NCBI GenBank assembly: GCA_947313825.1
Contig: CAMZNJ010000037.1
Location: forward strand, 1 to 39,399
Direction of reading: 5' to 3'
DNA from: an uncultured Deferribacteraceae bacterium
GTDB lineage: Bacteria; Chrysiogenota; Deferribacteres; CAMZNJ01
DNA length: 39,399 nucleotides
Position numbers and translations under genes: made by a program. Positions 25,572 to 36,053 of the stretch are shown piece after piece. Each line of letters opens with the position of its first letter. Positions within the stretch are counted from its first letter, which is position 1. The notes under the pieces are model-generated. The model was not told the DNA's origin and searched no databases. It saw only the letters and a program-made list of their open reading frames with translations.

Positions 25572-26666
25572 CTATTTTGTAGCTGTTTTCTTTTGTTTTG
25601 TTTCGTTGAGTAGGTAGTCCATGATAGCCATGCGGAGGGCAACACCATTGCTAACTTGGTCAAAAATTCGTGATTTGGTGTGTGCAATGGCATCGTCGTC
25701 CATTTCTAGACTACGGTTGACCGATCCGGGGTGCAAAATTATGGTGTTATCGCCAAGCATGTGCAGGTTGCGGCTATTGAGCCCGTAAAAGCGGTTGTAC
25801 TCCTCAGCTGAAGGGATACTCATGCTACCTTTGCCATACTGTTGCTCTATCTGGACACGGAGCATCATCACAACGTTGGCACCTTCTAAAGCAGAGGCAA
25901 CGGTGCGGGCAACTTTGACGCCGTGAGCTGTGTATCTGGGCAGGAGAGTGTTGGGTCCAAATATGGTAATGTTGCACCCCAAGGCACTTAAAAGCTTGAT
26001 GTTGCTTTTGGCTACGCGGGAGGTGGCAATGTTGCCGATGATTGAGACGCGAAGCCCCTTGAATTTGGAAATGTCGGTGATGCTGTTACTTTTTTGCAGG
26101 CTAGTGATGTGTTCCGATATGGTGTAGGCATCGAGAAGAGCCTGAGTGGGGTGCCCATTGTGCCCATCGCCAGCGTTGATAACGTGTGCAGAGGTTCGTT
26201 GGGCAATCTGCTCCACAGCACCAGCATGGGGGTGGCGAATGCAGTACAGGTCAACACCCATGGCATCTAAAGTGGAGATGGTGTCGAAAATTGATTCGTG
26301 CTTAGAGGCACCAGACTTGCTGATGGAAAAATTAATTACGTCGGCATCAAGGCGTTTGGCAGCAACTTCGAACGACACTCGCGTACGAGTTGATTTCTCG
26401 AAAAAAAGATTAACAACAGTGCGACCACGTAGGTTAGGGAGTTTTTTGACAGTTTGGTTATTTAAAAATTTGAAATCAGCAGCTTTAGAAAAAAAATGCT
26501 GAATGAGGGTGGGGTAAATTACCTCAGAGGTGGTATTTAGAATATGGGGGGGGAGGGTAAGGTTGGGAACAGAGATAAAATCAGCCAAAAACTCAGGCTC
26601 GCTAGAGGCGTAACCTTGCGGGGGCTCATGCCCATAATTGTGCTGATGTTGCTGTTCGTCTTGCAT
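25572..26666 (-). CDS. pyrB: Aspartate carbamoyltransferase catalytic chain
   Basis: PyrB condenses carbamoyl phosphate and aspartate. The carbamoyl phosphate loop FFEKSTRTRVSFE (about 88-100), the KSGASKHES loop, GHPTQALLDAYT and LHPGSVNRS (usually HPGPVNRG) are all visible. The ATG at 26666 has GGGAGG about 9 bp upstream and yields 364 residues, with about 40 extra N-terminal residues rich in Gln/His. An in-frame ATG at 26744 would add 26 more but almost coincides with the predicted transcription start, so I reject it. No pyrI regulatory-chain gene is nearby. Confidence 0.92.
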   Translation of the reverse strand: MQDEQQHQHNYGHEPPQGYASSEPEFLADFISVPNLTLPPHILNTTSEVIYPTLIQHFFSKAADFKFLNNQTVKKLPNLRGRTVVNLFFEKSTRTRVSFEVAAKRLDADVINFSISKSGASKHESIFDTISTLDAMGVDLYCIRHPHAGAVEQIAQRTSAHVINAGDGHNGHPTQALLDAYTISEHITSLQKSNSITDISKFKGLRVSIIGNIATSRVAKSNIKLLSALGCNITIFGPNTLLPRYTAHGVKVARTVASALEGANVVMMLRVQIEQQYGKGSMSIPSAEEYNRFYGLNSRNLHMLGDNTIILHPGSVNRSLEMDDDAIAHTKSRIFDQVSNGVALRMAIMDYLLNETKQKKTATK

Positions 26667-26752
26667 CAAATATATCCTCCCACCTGAAGTAATCGAAGTA
26701 TGAGCATACCTGTCATTAGCCGTACAGCTTCTCTTATAGTTCAAACGTCATC

Positions 26753-26781
26753 ATAATACACGACTCGCAAACCCATGTCAA
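26753..26781 (-). promoter_or_regulatory. Promoter of the pyrB-pyrC-pyrE operon
   Basis: On the minus strand a perfect TTGACA (complement of 26776-26781), a 17-bp spacer and TATTAT (complement of 26753-26758) predict a start near 26746. The resulting leader is about 80 nt before the preferred pyrB start. I see no attenuator hairpin with a T-run in this leader. Confidence 0.7.
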
Positions 26782-26956
26782 TAGATAATAAACAATAAAT
26801 AAAAATTAATTCTTAACCTTTGCAACACCACTTCACACCAAAATAAAAAACGCAAACACTGGAAAACTTGAAACGTCATAACCATATTAAACAAATACGA
26901 GGGGCAAACCGAACACAGGCACGATTATTGCTACATATTCGAAAATACTTTAGTAA

Positions 26957-29146
<2,190 letters not shown>

Positions 29147-29192
29147 AAGACTTGACAAGTTGTGCAGAAGGGAGTATTTCTATAGACGTGGA

Positions 29193-29254
29193 GCAGGCAA
29201 CTCGGCACGTTTGGCTCGGCACGTTTGGCAAGCAGGCAACTCGGCTCGGCAAAC
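29193..29254. repeat. Short repeats downstream of ligA
   Basis: A 14-bp unit, CTCGGCACGTTTGG, occurs twice in tandem (29201-29214, 29215-29228), flanked by two copies of GCAGGCAACTCGGC (29193-29206, 29232-29245). It lies about 50 bp after the ligA stop and is non-coding. Confidence 0.8.
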
Positions 29255-29595
29255 AACACAGCCGAACGCACAAACACTGTTGTATCGTACGCCACATAAT
29301 AACACGATTTGCACGCCTGACACCTTACAGTAAATTAGCCCTGAGCAGGTCGCTGCAAAACCTAAACCAAATAACTCTTTTACATTACACCATAAAAATT
29401 TTCCAAGGAATAACTCGCCACCCTTGAGTACGTCTAAGGGTATGTGCCCACGGGCAAACTCTTAACAGGAAAGTACAACCTCGGTGGATAATCACCAACC
29501 ACAAAATACGCAAAAACCAATACTACATTTCAATAACAGTTAGCTAAGACTGCTCAATGGAGCAATCGACGGATAACTAACAATGGAGATACTCT
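29255..29595 (+). promoter_or_regulatory. Rho leader region with two inverted repeats
   Basis: This stretch has no gene. It contains ACCCTT-N10-AAGGGT (29420-29441) and directly after it TGCCC-AC-GGGCA (29445-29456), the latter too tight to close fully. They lie about 140-175 bp before the rho start. rho is autoregulated through its leader in E. coli, so a regulatory leader here is plausible but unproven. I could not settle on a promoter in it. Confidence 0.3.
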
Positions 29596-30840
29596 GTGAA
29601 TTTATCGAAACTAAGGCTGAAACACATTGATGAACTAATTGAAATTGGCAAAGAAGCAGGACTCAAAAAACCCGGCAACTTTATCAAAAGCGAACTTATT
29701 TCTGAAATACTAAAACAGATGAGTGTGAAAAATAATCAGACCATTACAAGCACAGGCTCACTAGAAATACTGCCTGACGGTTTCGGCTTCCTTCGCTCAA
29801 AAGAAAACAACTACCAACCCGGACATGACGACGTTTACGTATCTCCATCACAAATACGAAAAGTAGGACTACGCGGTGGCGATACGGTGGAAGGGGAAAT
29901 ACGAATCCCCAAAGATAATGAAAAATACTTCGCACTCACCAAAGTCAAAAAAGTGAACGGAGAACAACCCGACAAACACCGACCACTATTCGAAACTCTA
30001 ACACCACTATTCCCCGACGAACGGATTAGACTAGAAAATAACCCCGGACGATACGACACACGAATTGTCGACCTAATCGCTCCAATAGGCAAAGGACAAC
30101 GGGGACTACTAGTCGCGCCACCAAAAACAGGCAAAACAATTATGCTGAAATCAATAGCTAACAGCATACTCGCCAATACCGAAAACATTAGCATGATCGT
30201 TCTACTCATCGACGAACGTCCCGAAGAAGTTACCGACATGGCAAGGAGCGTAGACGCTGAAGTTGTTAGCTCAACTTTCGACGAACCAGCATCAAACCAT
30301 GTGAAAGTCGCCGAAATGGTTCTGCAAAAAGCAAAACGACTAGTCGAACAAGGCAAAGATGTTGTCGTACTACTCGACTCCATCACAAGGCTAGCACGTG
30401 CATACAACTCGGTGGAACCATCAAGCGGAAAAGTACTATCCGGAGGCGTGGACGCAAACGCACTACACAAACCAAAAAGATTCTTCGGGGCAGCAAGAAA
30501 TATCGAACACGGCGGATCACTAACAATTATCGCTACAGCACTTGTGGAAACCGGCTCCAAGATGGACGAAGTTATTTACGAAGAATTCAAAGGCACGGGG
30601 AACATGGAACTACACCTAAGCAGGCAACTCGCCGAAAGACGCACCTTCCCCGCTGTGGATATACTCAAATCTAGCACGCGACGAGAAGAACTACTCTACA
30701 CAAAAGAAGAACTCAACAGAGTCTGGATTCTCAAACGATTCCTCTCAAACATGAATACCGTAGACGCAATGGAATTCCTACTAGAAAAAATCAAAGATAC
30801 CAAAGAAAATTCCGAATTCCTACAAAAAATGGGACAGTAA
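29596..30840 (+). CDS. rho: Transcription termination factor Rho
   Basis: Rho is a hexameric RNA-dependent ATPase that terminates transcription. The 414-residue protein is canonical: an N-terminal helical domain (1-45), the RNA-binding OB fold with [10 protein letters not shown] (59-68), Walker A APPKTGKT (174-181), [31 protein letters not shown] and the RNA-contacting [13 protein letters not shown] loop. There is no insertion or repeat, in contrast to LigA upstream. The start is GTG with GGAG about 9 bp upstream. Confidence 0.97.
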   Translation: MNLSKLRLKHIDELIEIGKEAGLKKPGNFIKSELISEILKQMSVKNNQTITSTGSLEILPDGFGFLRSKENNYQPGHDDVYVSPSQIRKVGLRGGDTVEGEIRIPKDNEKYFALTKVKKVNGEQPDKHRPLFETLTPLFPDERIRLENNPGRYDTRIVDLIAPIGKGQRGLLVAPPKTGKTIMLKSIANSILANTENISMIVLLIDERPEEVTDMARSVDAEVVSSTFDEPASNHVKVAEMVLQKAKRLVEQGKDVVVLLDSITRLARAYNSVEPSSGKVLSGGVDANALHKPKRFFGAARNIEHGGSLTIIATALVETGSKMDEVIYEEFKGTGNMELHLSRQLAERRTFPAVDILKSSTRREELLYTKEELNRVWILKRFLSNMNTVDAMEFLLEKIKDTKENSEFLQKMGQ

Positions 30841-30896
30841 AAATACTTGCAAATACTTAACAAGTTGAAATAAAATAAACCATCGAGCTGAAATAC

Positions 30897-30923
30897 TTGG
30901 GGTAGGTAACAAACTTACCCCAA
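30897..30923. other. Perfect 8-bp inverted repeat between rho and the DUF4336 gene
   Basis: TTGGGGTA (30897-30904) and TACCCCAA (30916-30923) can pair around an 11-base loop, and inside it GGTAA/TTACC offers a competing stem. No T-run follows on either strand, so it is not a standard intrinsic terminator. It could be a leader element of the next gene or a processing site. Confidence 0.4.
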
Positions 30924-30950
30924 AACCTCACGTAAAAGGTGGTGCTTGTT

Positions 30951-31643
30951 ATGTTTTACGAATTTCAACACAACGTCTGGATACTTGACGGAAACCTGAT
31001 ACACTTCAAAACCATGCCCATACTACCCAAAACAGTTATCATCAAACTTGAAAACGGGAACCTCTGGGTGCACTCCCCAATTACACTCACGCCACAACGA
31101 CTGGAACTCATCAAACCACTAGGAGAGGTACAATACCTCGTGGCACCCAACAAATACCACTACCAAGGCGTGGACGACTGGAAAAAAGAATTCCCAAATG
31201 CACAACTCTGGGTCTCCCCTGACGCACCAAAACACCTCCCAAAAATACACCACGACCATGTCATTGACCCAAATACGGACAATTACCCATGGAGCGGGGA
31301 GATCAACCAAACATTAATGGCAGGGAACAGATTCCTCGACGAAATATTTTTCATACACAAACCATCAAAAACACTAATCATTACAGACTGGGTGCATCGC
31401 CAAGACCCCACAAAAGAAACATTCCCGTGGACCTATATCAAAAAAGGACTCAACATGGTGAACCCAAACGGTGGCGTGCCACGACATATTAAAGGAACAC
31501 TAACAAATAAGGGTTTAGGACGAAAGTCAATAGACACAGTGCTATCGTGGGACTTCGATAGCGTAATCGTAGGACATGGTAGCTGTGTGGAATACGATGG
31601 ACACGACTATGTGAAAGAGGTTTTTGCTTGGCTGTACGCGTAG
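30951..31643 (+). CDS. DUF4336 domain protein (metallo-beta-lactamase-like)
   Basis: The 230-residue protein shows the DUF4336 pattern: an N-terminal NVWILDGNLI strand pair, LWVHSPITLTPQRLELIKPLGEVQYLVAPNKYHYQGVDDWKKEFP (about 40-85), a WVSPDA segment and a later TLIITDWV. The family is related to metallo-beta-lactamase-fold proteins but has no established function. The HxHxD zinc motif of true hydrolases is not evident. The ATG at 30951 has AAGGTGG about 9 bp upstream; a GTG at 30939 is an alternative. It stands alone after rho. Confidence 0.7.
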   Translation: MFYEFQHNVWILDGNLIHFKTMPILPKTVIIKLENGNLWVHSPITLTPQRLELIKPLGEVQYLVAPNKYHYQGVDDWKKEFPNAQLWVSPDAPKHLPKIHHDHVIDPNTDNYPWSGEINQTLMAGNRFLDEIFFIHKPSKTLIITDWVHRQDPTKETFPWTYIKKGLNMVNPNGGVPRHIKGTLTNKGLGRKSIDTVLSWDFDSVIVGHGSCVEYDGHDYVKEVFAWLYA

Positions 31644-31650
31644 GTGGCGG

Positions 31651-31745
31651 GAGCGTCGGTGCGTGGAGGCGTGTGCTGAGTTGTGCAGGAGCGTCGGTGC
31701 GTGGAGGCGTGTGCTGAGTTGTGCAGGAGCGTCGGTGCGTTTAGG
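31651..31745. repeat. 38-bp tandem repeat downstream of DUF4336 gene
   Basis: A 38-bp unit starting GAGCGTCGGTGCGTGGAGGC is present at 31651, 31689 and 31727 (about 2.5 copies). The copies look identical by eye. It starts 7 bp after the DUF4336 stop codon. Confidence 0.95.
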
Positions 31746-31755
31746 CGTGTTCGGG

Positions 31756-31888
31756 CGTACCAACCTCGCCAAGGCGTACCAACCTCGCGAAGCCGTGCCA
31801 ACCTCGCTAAGTCGTGCCAACCTCGCTAAGTCGTACCAACCTCGCTAAGTCGTGCCAACCTCGCTAAGCCGTACCAACCTCGCTAGCC
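31756..31888. repeat. 19-bp tandem repeat ending in the DUF1015-like gene's stop
   Basis: Seven copies of a 19-bp unit, CGT(A/G)CCAACCTCGCTAAG(T/C), lie head to tail. In the last copy the sequence CTAG at 31883-31886 supplies the stop codon (complement TAG) of the minus-strand gene. Plus-strand RNA would be rich in pyrimidine-C dinucleotides. The unit is unrelated to the adjoining 38-bp array. Confidence 0.95.
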
Positions 31889-33154
31889 CTGTGTGTGCTT
31901 GGGTTTGTTGGGGGTAATATCATTGATGAGCAACCCGTCGAATATTGGGGGATCCATGAAAAATGTTTTGTGTGGGTAGATGTGGCTTCCCTGAATAATA
32001 CTCATCTCCTCAGCGTGGGACAATTTGCAGGGGTAGAAGATGACGTAGTCGTCAATATTATTTTGCAGCATTGTGTTGAGGCGACTACTGTGGGGTATGG
32101 ATACAGTGTCGGCATCGGTGTTGAAGCTGGGTGATAGGGTACAGTTGCTTAGTATTAGTTCTTCGTAGAGGTAGCAGTTTCTGACGATACCGTCATCAAG
32201 TATCTCGTCATTGTGTTTGAGTTTGTAAGCGATTTTCTCGCCATTGATTTGCAATGAAAAGTTTGCCTTGTCGTCTGTTGTTGTATTTTCAGTATCTACT
32301 TCGGTAAAGTTTTTTTGTAAATCTTGATTGAGTTTGTTTAGGTCGATGTATTTTTTGTGTACAGCTTTGATGTACATTTGTAGTGCCCCTGCTTGGTGCT
32401 GTATGTTGGTGATAACAGCGAGGGAGTAGTCGTATGTTTTGGTATCGTCTTGGTGATCTCCGTGTGCGTCCCTTAAGGCGTCTTTGTACTCTTTCATGGT
32501 GTAAAAATTTGTTGTATCTTGCATTACGGTAAGGTCGATATTTTTGTAGAATTTTGAGATGGTGTCGTTGTATTCGTCGGGTATTTGCCATAACGACACT
32601 TGCAGTTTGGTATCTTTGCCAGTGGATAGGCATAGGTGTGGTATTTCGGTTTTGACTTTGTTGAGTATTTCGGTTTCGAGGTGTGAGTCGTTGAGGTAAC
32701 CGACTTGTAGTGCACGTATGTTTTCTCCGACTTGTTTTGTTTTTGTGAGTCGACGGTGAACGGCATTACGGTTTTTGCGTTCGATAAGGTTGAGTTGTTG
32801 TTTGTGTATGTTTATCAGCCCCACCACGCAAGAGAGTGAGCGTACTGATCCGTCGGGGTAAGTTAGAACCCTATCGAGTAGGTAGAATGCGGGTTTGGCA
32901 ATGTTGATGAGTTTGCCGTTGTTTATCCATTTGGTGTAGACGCAATTTGGGTTTTCGGCGTTTTTTTCGTCGTTAGGTTCTACGTTTGTGTTGTAGATAT
33001 TGAGTATGCTGTACTCACTGAGATTGCCCCTGTCCACTTCTAGGTATATTTGTGTTGGGTCGAAGATGGCTCTTTTGAGCAATACTTTCTCAACATTGTA
33101 GATACTTGCCTTTAGAGGCTTAACTATTGACACAATATACTCCCATTTAATCAC
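31883..33154 (-). CDS. Divergent DUF1015-like protein
   Basis: The 423-residue protein follows the DUF1015 layout: IVKPLKASIYN at the start, KWINNGKLINIAKPAFYLLDRV (about 75-96), SCVVGLINI, a VSLWQIPDEYNDTISKFYKNIDLTVM segment (about 203-228) and a later NIQHQAGALQMY strand. In typical members the central block reads ADGHHR; here the aligned segment is MQDTTNFYTMKEY, and the early PPYDV motif is also missing. The function of DUF1015 is unknown. It is a soluble protein with no signal peptide. The assignment rests on pattern alignment from memory and needs a profile search. Confidence 0.55.
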   Translation of the reverse strand: MIKWEYIVSIVKPLKASIYNVEKVLLKRAIFDPTQIYLEVDRGNLSEYSILNIYNTNVEPNDEKNAENPNCVYTKWINNGKLINIAKPAFYLLDRVLTYPDGSVRSLSCVVGLINIHKQQLNLIERKNRNAVHRRLTKTKQVGENIRALQVGYLNDSHLETEILNKVKTEIPHLCLSTGKDTKLQVSLWQIPDEYNDTISKFYKNIDLTVMQDTTNFYTMKEYKDALRDAHGDHQDDTKTYDYSLAVITNIQHQAGALQMYIKAVHKKYIDLNKLNQDLQKNFTEVDTENTTTDDKANFSLQINGEKIAYKLKHNDEILDDGIVRNCYLYEELILSNCTLSPSFNTDADTVSIPHSSRLNTMLQNNIDDYVIFYPCKLSHAEEMSIIQGSHIYPHKTFFMDPPIFDGLLINDITPNKPKHTQG

Positions 33155-33382
33155 TCTCGAATAACATTAATAGTACTACTGCCGGCAAGACGAGGGTAAA
33201 AATAGTGCAAGTTATTTTATATCAAGCAATATAGCTGGTGGTGCTTCCTAGTGTGTAGTATGAGTTGTTCACATTGGCACAAGTTATCTATGCTAGAGTC
33301 TTGTAAAAATTTCTTTTCAAAGTCCTTGCTTTACAGGTGTTTCGTCCCTTTTATCTAAGAGGTATCTTTGCACCTTCCTGCC

Positions 33383-33411
33383 ATAATATACCTTAATATT
33401 TATATTGTAAA
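33383..33411 (-). promoter_or_regulatory. Promoter candidate for the DUF1015-like gene
   Basis: On the minus strand TTTACA (complement of 33406-33411), a 17-bp spacer and TATTAT (complement of 33383-33388) predict a leader of roughly 220 nt before the start at 33154. Confidence 0.5.
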
Positions 33412-33508
33412 GTATTAAAATTTACTTTCTTGTAACTACTTTATGACACAATCCGTTAAAGCACTTTTGTTGTTGGTTGTGAGTTATTCGTTATTTTCAA
33501 ACTTTTAC

Positions 33509-33538
33509 TTGACAATGAATGCATCACAGTGCTACAAT
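33509..33538 (+). promoter_or_regulatory. Promoter of ffh
   Basis: Perfect TTGACA (33509-33514), an 18-bp spacer and TACAAT (33533-33538) form a strong sigma-70-type promoter. The start would be near 33545, leaving an untranslated leader of about 215 nt that contains the 21-bp repeat. Confidence 0.65.
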
Positions 33539-33678
33539 TGTCTAAATTTGAATATTGTCGCCGTGGATTGCGTTGAGATATTGATGTATTGTTTCTGCCT
33601 ATAGTTCTATAATTAGTGCTATAATTCTATTTTCAATAGAGTATACTTGGGTGGTTGTCGATATTAATGTCCAACTAG

Positions 33679-33741
33679 TTGCTGTATTAAATGGTATGAT
33701 TGCTGTGTTAAGCGGTATGATTACTGTATTAGTCAGTAGTT
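33679..33741. repeat. 21-bp tandem repeat in the ffh leader
   Basis: Copies start at 33679, 33700 and 33721, each beginning TT(G/A)CTGT(A/G)TTA; the first two end GGTATGA and the third is partial. It lies 20-80 bp upstream of the ffh ATG, inside the predicted 5' leader. It is the only array in the window placed upstream of a gene rather than within a gene or just downstream of a stop codon. Confidence 0.85.
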
Positions 33742-33759
33742 CTTGGTTAGAGGTTTATT

Positions 33760-35607
33760 ATGTTTGCGACACTTGGGAAAAGGCTTTCTAACGCCTTTTC
33801 TACCATAGGAAGTGCTCAGAGGTTGTCCGAAGACACCCTGCATCAAGCTGTAAGTGAAGTTCGAAAAGCTTTGCTCGAAGCTGATGTTAATTACAATGTT
33901 GTAAAAGCACTCACACAAAATATTGAGGAACGCATTAACGCTGCATTGACTGTGTCGCCGGCGGTATCGTCGACAGACGCATTACCCCGTAGCGATGTTG
34001 ATGGCTCCCTAGCATCCTCACCTCTCAGTGGCGTCGGTGGCGTTGCAACATCATCCCAATTAGGTCAGCTGTCCTCCAAGATTACCCTGCACCCAAAAAG
34101 TAGCGGTGCCTCCAAAAACTTACTCCCCCTCCCGTCGTCTTCCTCCCTCGAAGAACAATTTATCGCAGTTTTCCGTGAAGAGCTCCTGAAACTACTCAGT
34201 GGTGGTGCTGGTGCTCATGGTGGTGCTGGTGCTCATGGTGCTAGGGATGACGCACCACTCTCACGCTCAGGCTCAGGCTCCACGGCGAGCATTGTTGTGC
34301 CCCCTGCAGGCTCTGACCCAACAACAATACTCCTCTTAGGGCTCCAAGGTAGTGGTAAAACCACCGCGGCAGGGAAGATAGCACACATATTATCAACACC
34401 ATCCCTGCTAAATAACAGCAACTCAGCACCAATCGAAGCAAAGGACGTCCTCCTTGTGGGGTGCGATACCCATCGCCCTGCAGCACGGGAACAGTTGCGA
34501 ATACTGTCCGAACGCGTTGGGGCAGGCTTCTTCACGCTCCCATCCCCTGAAGAAAGTGGAGAGCAGAGCAACCACCATAACCAAGAATACCTATCCACTG
34601 GCATAGCCTTGGCGGGCTTGGAACACGCCAAAGACAACGGCTACAGGGTTGTTGTTCTCGACACCGCAGGACGCACACATGCCGACAAAGAACTAATGGA
34701 CGAGCTTGATCATATGGTCAAAACCTTGCCACAACTAGACTACCACGTCCTCGTTGCTGATGCCATGCTTGGGCAACGTGGAGTCGAAGTTGCAACAGTG
34801 TTTAACGATTCCGTTGGCGTTTCAGGGGTAGTGCTATCCAAGTCCGACAGTGATGCCAAAGGTGGTATTGCACTGTCGATTAATTATGTTACCGGTGTGC
34901 CCATATTCTACATAAGCGATGGTGAGCGGATTGAAGACATCTCTGTTTTCCATGCAGAACGCCTTGTAGACAGGCTCCTAGGGCGTGGCGACCTCCTTAG
35001 CTTGGCGGATAAAGTTCAGAGCGTCCAAGGTGCTCCCGATGAAAAAGATGCCCAACGTATTATGCGTAGCGGTATGAACTTCAATGACCTATTGACACAA
35101 ATGAAAACCATGCGTAAGATGGGTGGTGTGGCTTCCATGATGAAGCTACTGCCGGGGATGGGAGGCGGTAGTATGGGCGAAGCTGCCAAGATGGCTAGCT
35201 CTCCCGAAGCAAAAAAACGACTGAAAACCACCGAAGCCATTATTCAGTCCATGACACCCGAAGAACGACAAGATTACAAGATCCTCAATGGATCGCGAAG
35301 AAGACGCATTGCCAAAGGTTCTGGTGTCAAGGTGTCCGAAATTAATCGCCTTGTAGAACAGCTTCTCGCCATGAACAAAATGATGAAAACCATGTCGCCC
35401 GCTGTTGCCGGACTATCCAAACGTGGCAAAGGCAAACCCATGGGCAAGAAAAAAGGTCGTCGACAGAAAAATAACCACACAAGACCCAACAACATGCAGG
35501 AGTTAGGCGGACTAACACTACCCAAAAATCTGAATAACCTAAACCTGAACGACCTAAATTTGAACGATTTAAATTTGAACGACTTAAATAAATTTATAAA
35601 ACCGTAA
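33760..35607 (+). CDS. ffh: Signal recognition particle protein Ffh with large insertions
   Basis: Ffh is the SRP54 GTPase that binds signal sequences with SRP RNA and docks with FtsY. The N domain starts at MFATLGKRLSNAF and resumes at EEQFIAVFREELLKLL (131-146) after an insertion of about 65 residues. A second insertion (about 148-186), including a Gly-Ala-His repeat, precedes G1 GLQGSGKTT (194-202). CDTHRPAA, DTAGR (301-305) and a G4 motif reading SKSD (360-363; usually TKxD) follow. The methionine-rich M domain is at about 430-560 and the C-terminus is an LNLND repeat. The product is 615 residues against about 450. No strong ribosome binding site is seen. Confidence 0.93.
   Translation: MFATLGKRLSNAFSTIGSAQRLSEDTLHQAVSEVRKALLEADVNYNVVKALTQNIEERINAALTVSPAVSSTDALPRSDVDGSLASSPLSGVGGVATSSQLGQLSSKITLHPKSSGASKNLLPLPSSSSLEEQFIAVFREELLKLLSGGAGAHGGAGAHGARDDAPLSRSGSGSTASIVVPPAGSDPTTILLLGLQGSGKTTAAGKIAHILSTPSLLNNSNSAPIEAKDVLLVGCDTHRPAAREQLRILSERVGAGFFTLPSPEESGEQSNHHNQEYLSTGIALAGLEHAKDNGYRVVVLDTAGRTHADKELMDELDHMVKTLPQLDYHVLVADAMLGQRGVEVATVFNDSVGVSGVVLSKSDSDAKGGIALSINYVTGVPIFYISDGERIEDISVFHAERLVDRLLGRGDLLSLADKVQSVQGAPDEKDAQRIMRSGMNFNDLLTQMKTMRKMGGVASMMKLLPGMGGGSMGEAAKMASSPEAKKRLKTTEAIIQSMTPEERQDYKILNGSRRRRIAKGSGVKVSEINRLVEQLLAMNKMMKTMSPAVAGLSKRGKGKPMGKKKGRRQKNNHTRPNNMQELGGLTLPKNLNNLNLNDLNLNDLNLNDLNKFIKP
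34201..34242 (+). repeat. Gly-Ala-His codon repeat in ffh
   Basis: An 18-bp unit of GGT-GCT-GGT-GCT-CAT-GGT type occurs about 2.3 times between the N and G domains of Ffh. Codon usage and word content resemble the Gly-rich array ahead of sfsA at the start of the window. Confidence 0.9.
35539..35592 (+). repeat. LNLND codon repeat at the ffh 3' end
   Basis: Three copies of a 15-bp unit encode Leu-Asn-Leu-Asn-Asp (35539, 35554, 35569), followed by a partial copy, forming the last residues of Ffh before the stop. Confidence 0.9.
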
Positions 35608-35630
35608 AATACTATGAATAAGGAGAAAAC

Positions 35631-35930
35631 ATGGCTGTAAAAATTCGTTTGCTCAGAATGGGCAGAAAAAAAAGACCATTTTATCGCATGGTTGTAGTTG
35701 ATAGCAGGACAAGAAGCCGTAGCGGAAGTTACATCGAATCCATCGGGTATTACGATCCCATGACGACCAAAGACCCCGTTAAGGTTGATGAAGCAAAAGC
35801 ACTTCTATGGCTCGGACGTGGTGCTTTACCCACCGATACAGTGAAAAATATTCTTTCGAAGCATGGCGTTATTGAGAAACTTCATACTCAAAAACACACA
35901 TCCTCTAAAGAAGGAAGCAAACTAGTTTAG
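35631..35930 (+). CDS. rpsP: 30S ribosomal protein S16
   Basis: This is a small-subunit protein of 99 residues with the conserved start AVKIRLLRMGRKKRPFYRMVVVDSR, then GYYDP and WLGRGALPTDTV. AGGAGA precedes the ATG by 5 bp. It follows ffh by 23 bp and starts the typical rpsP-khpA-rimM-trmD-rplS gene order. Confidence 0.97.
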   Translation: MAVKIRLLRMGRKKRPFYRMVVVDSRTRSRSGSYIESIGYYDPMTTKDPVKVDEAKALLWLGRGALPTDTVKNILSKHGVIEKLHTQKHTSSKEGSKLV

Positions 35931-35996
35931 TTATACGATTGATTTAATGAGCCTAGACCTCTGGGAACTTAACCTAGACTCACTCGGCTCACTGGA

Positions 35997-36024
35997 TTGC
36001 TAATATTACTATGAATTATATATA
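35997..36024 (+). promoter_or_regulatory. Possible internal promoter before khpA
   Basis: TTGCTA (35997-36002), a 16-bp spacer and TATATA (36019-36024) are a fair match to a sigma-70 promoter in the 123-bp gap between rpsP and khpA. Activity is uncertain. Confidence 0.35.
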
Positions 36025-36053
36025 GATAGTAGTTTATTAAGCGGAGGTTACCC

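Larger units (their letters stand above)
33155..33759. other. 605-bp AT-rich divergent intergenic region
   Basis: This gap separates the minus-strand DUF1015-like gene from ffh. It holds a promoter candidate for each side and a 21-bp tandem repeat near ffh, all listed separately. I looked for the conserved GGAAG/AAGGCA core of SRP RNA and did not find it, and see no open frame with gene-like composition. Confidence 0.6.

Noticed and set aside
26667-26744. Upstream start of pyrB at 26744
   Set aside because: It nearly coincides with the predicted transcription start near 26746, while 26666 has a good ribosome binding site and fits the family better.
29835-30560. 241-residue open frame opposite rho
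   Set aside because: Shadow of the highly conserved rho gene.
30951-33154. DUF4336 and DUF1015-like genes as a toxin-antitoxin or defence pair
   Set aside because: They are convergent, separated by repeat arrays, and neither has a toxin, nuclease or DNA-binding signature.
33155-33759. SRP RNA (ffs) gene next to ffh
   Set aside because: The conserved GGAAG/AAGGCA-type core and a long hairpin were not found in the gap.
33541-33759. Riboswitch in the ffh leader
   Set aside because: No known aptamer pattern is recognisable; the leader holds only AT-rich sequence and a 21-bp repeat.
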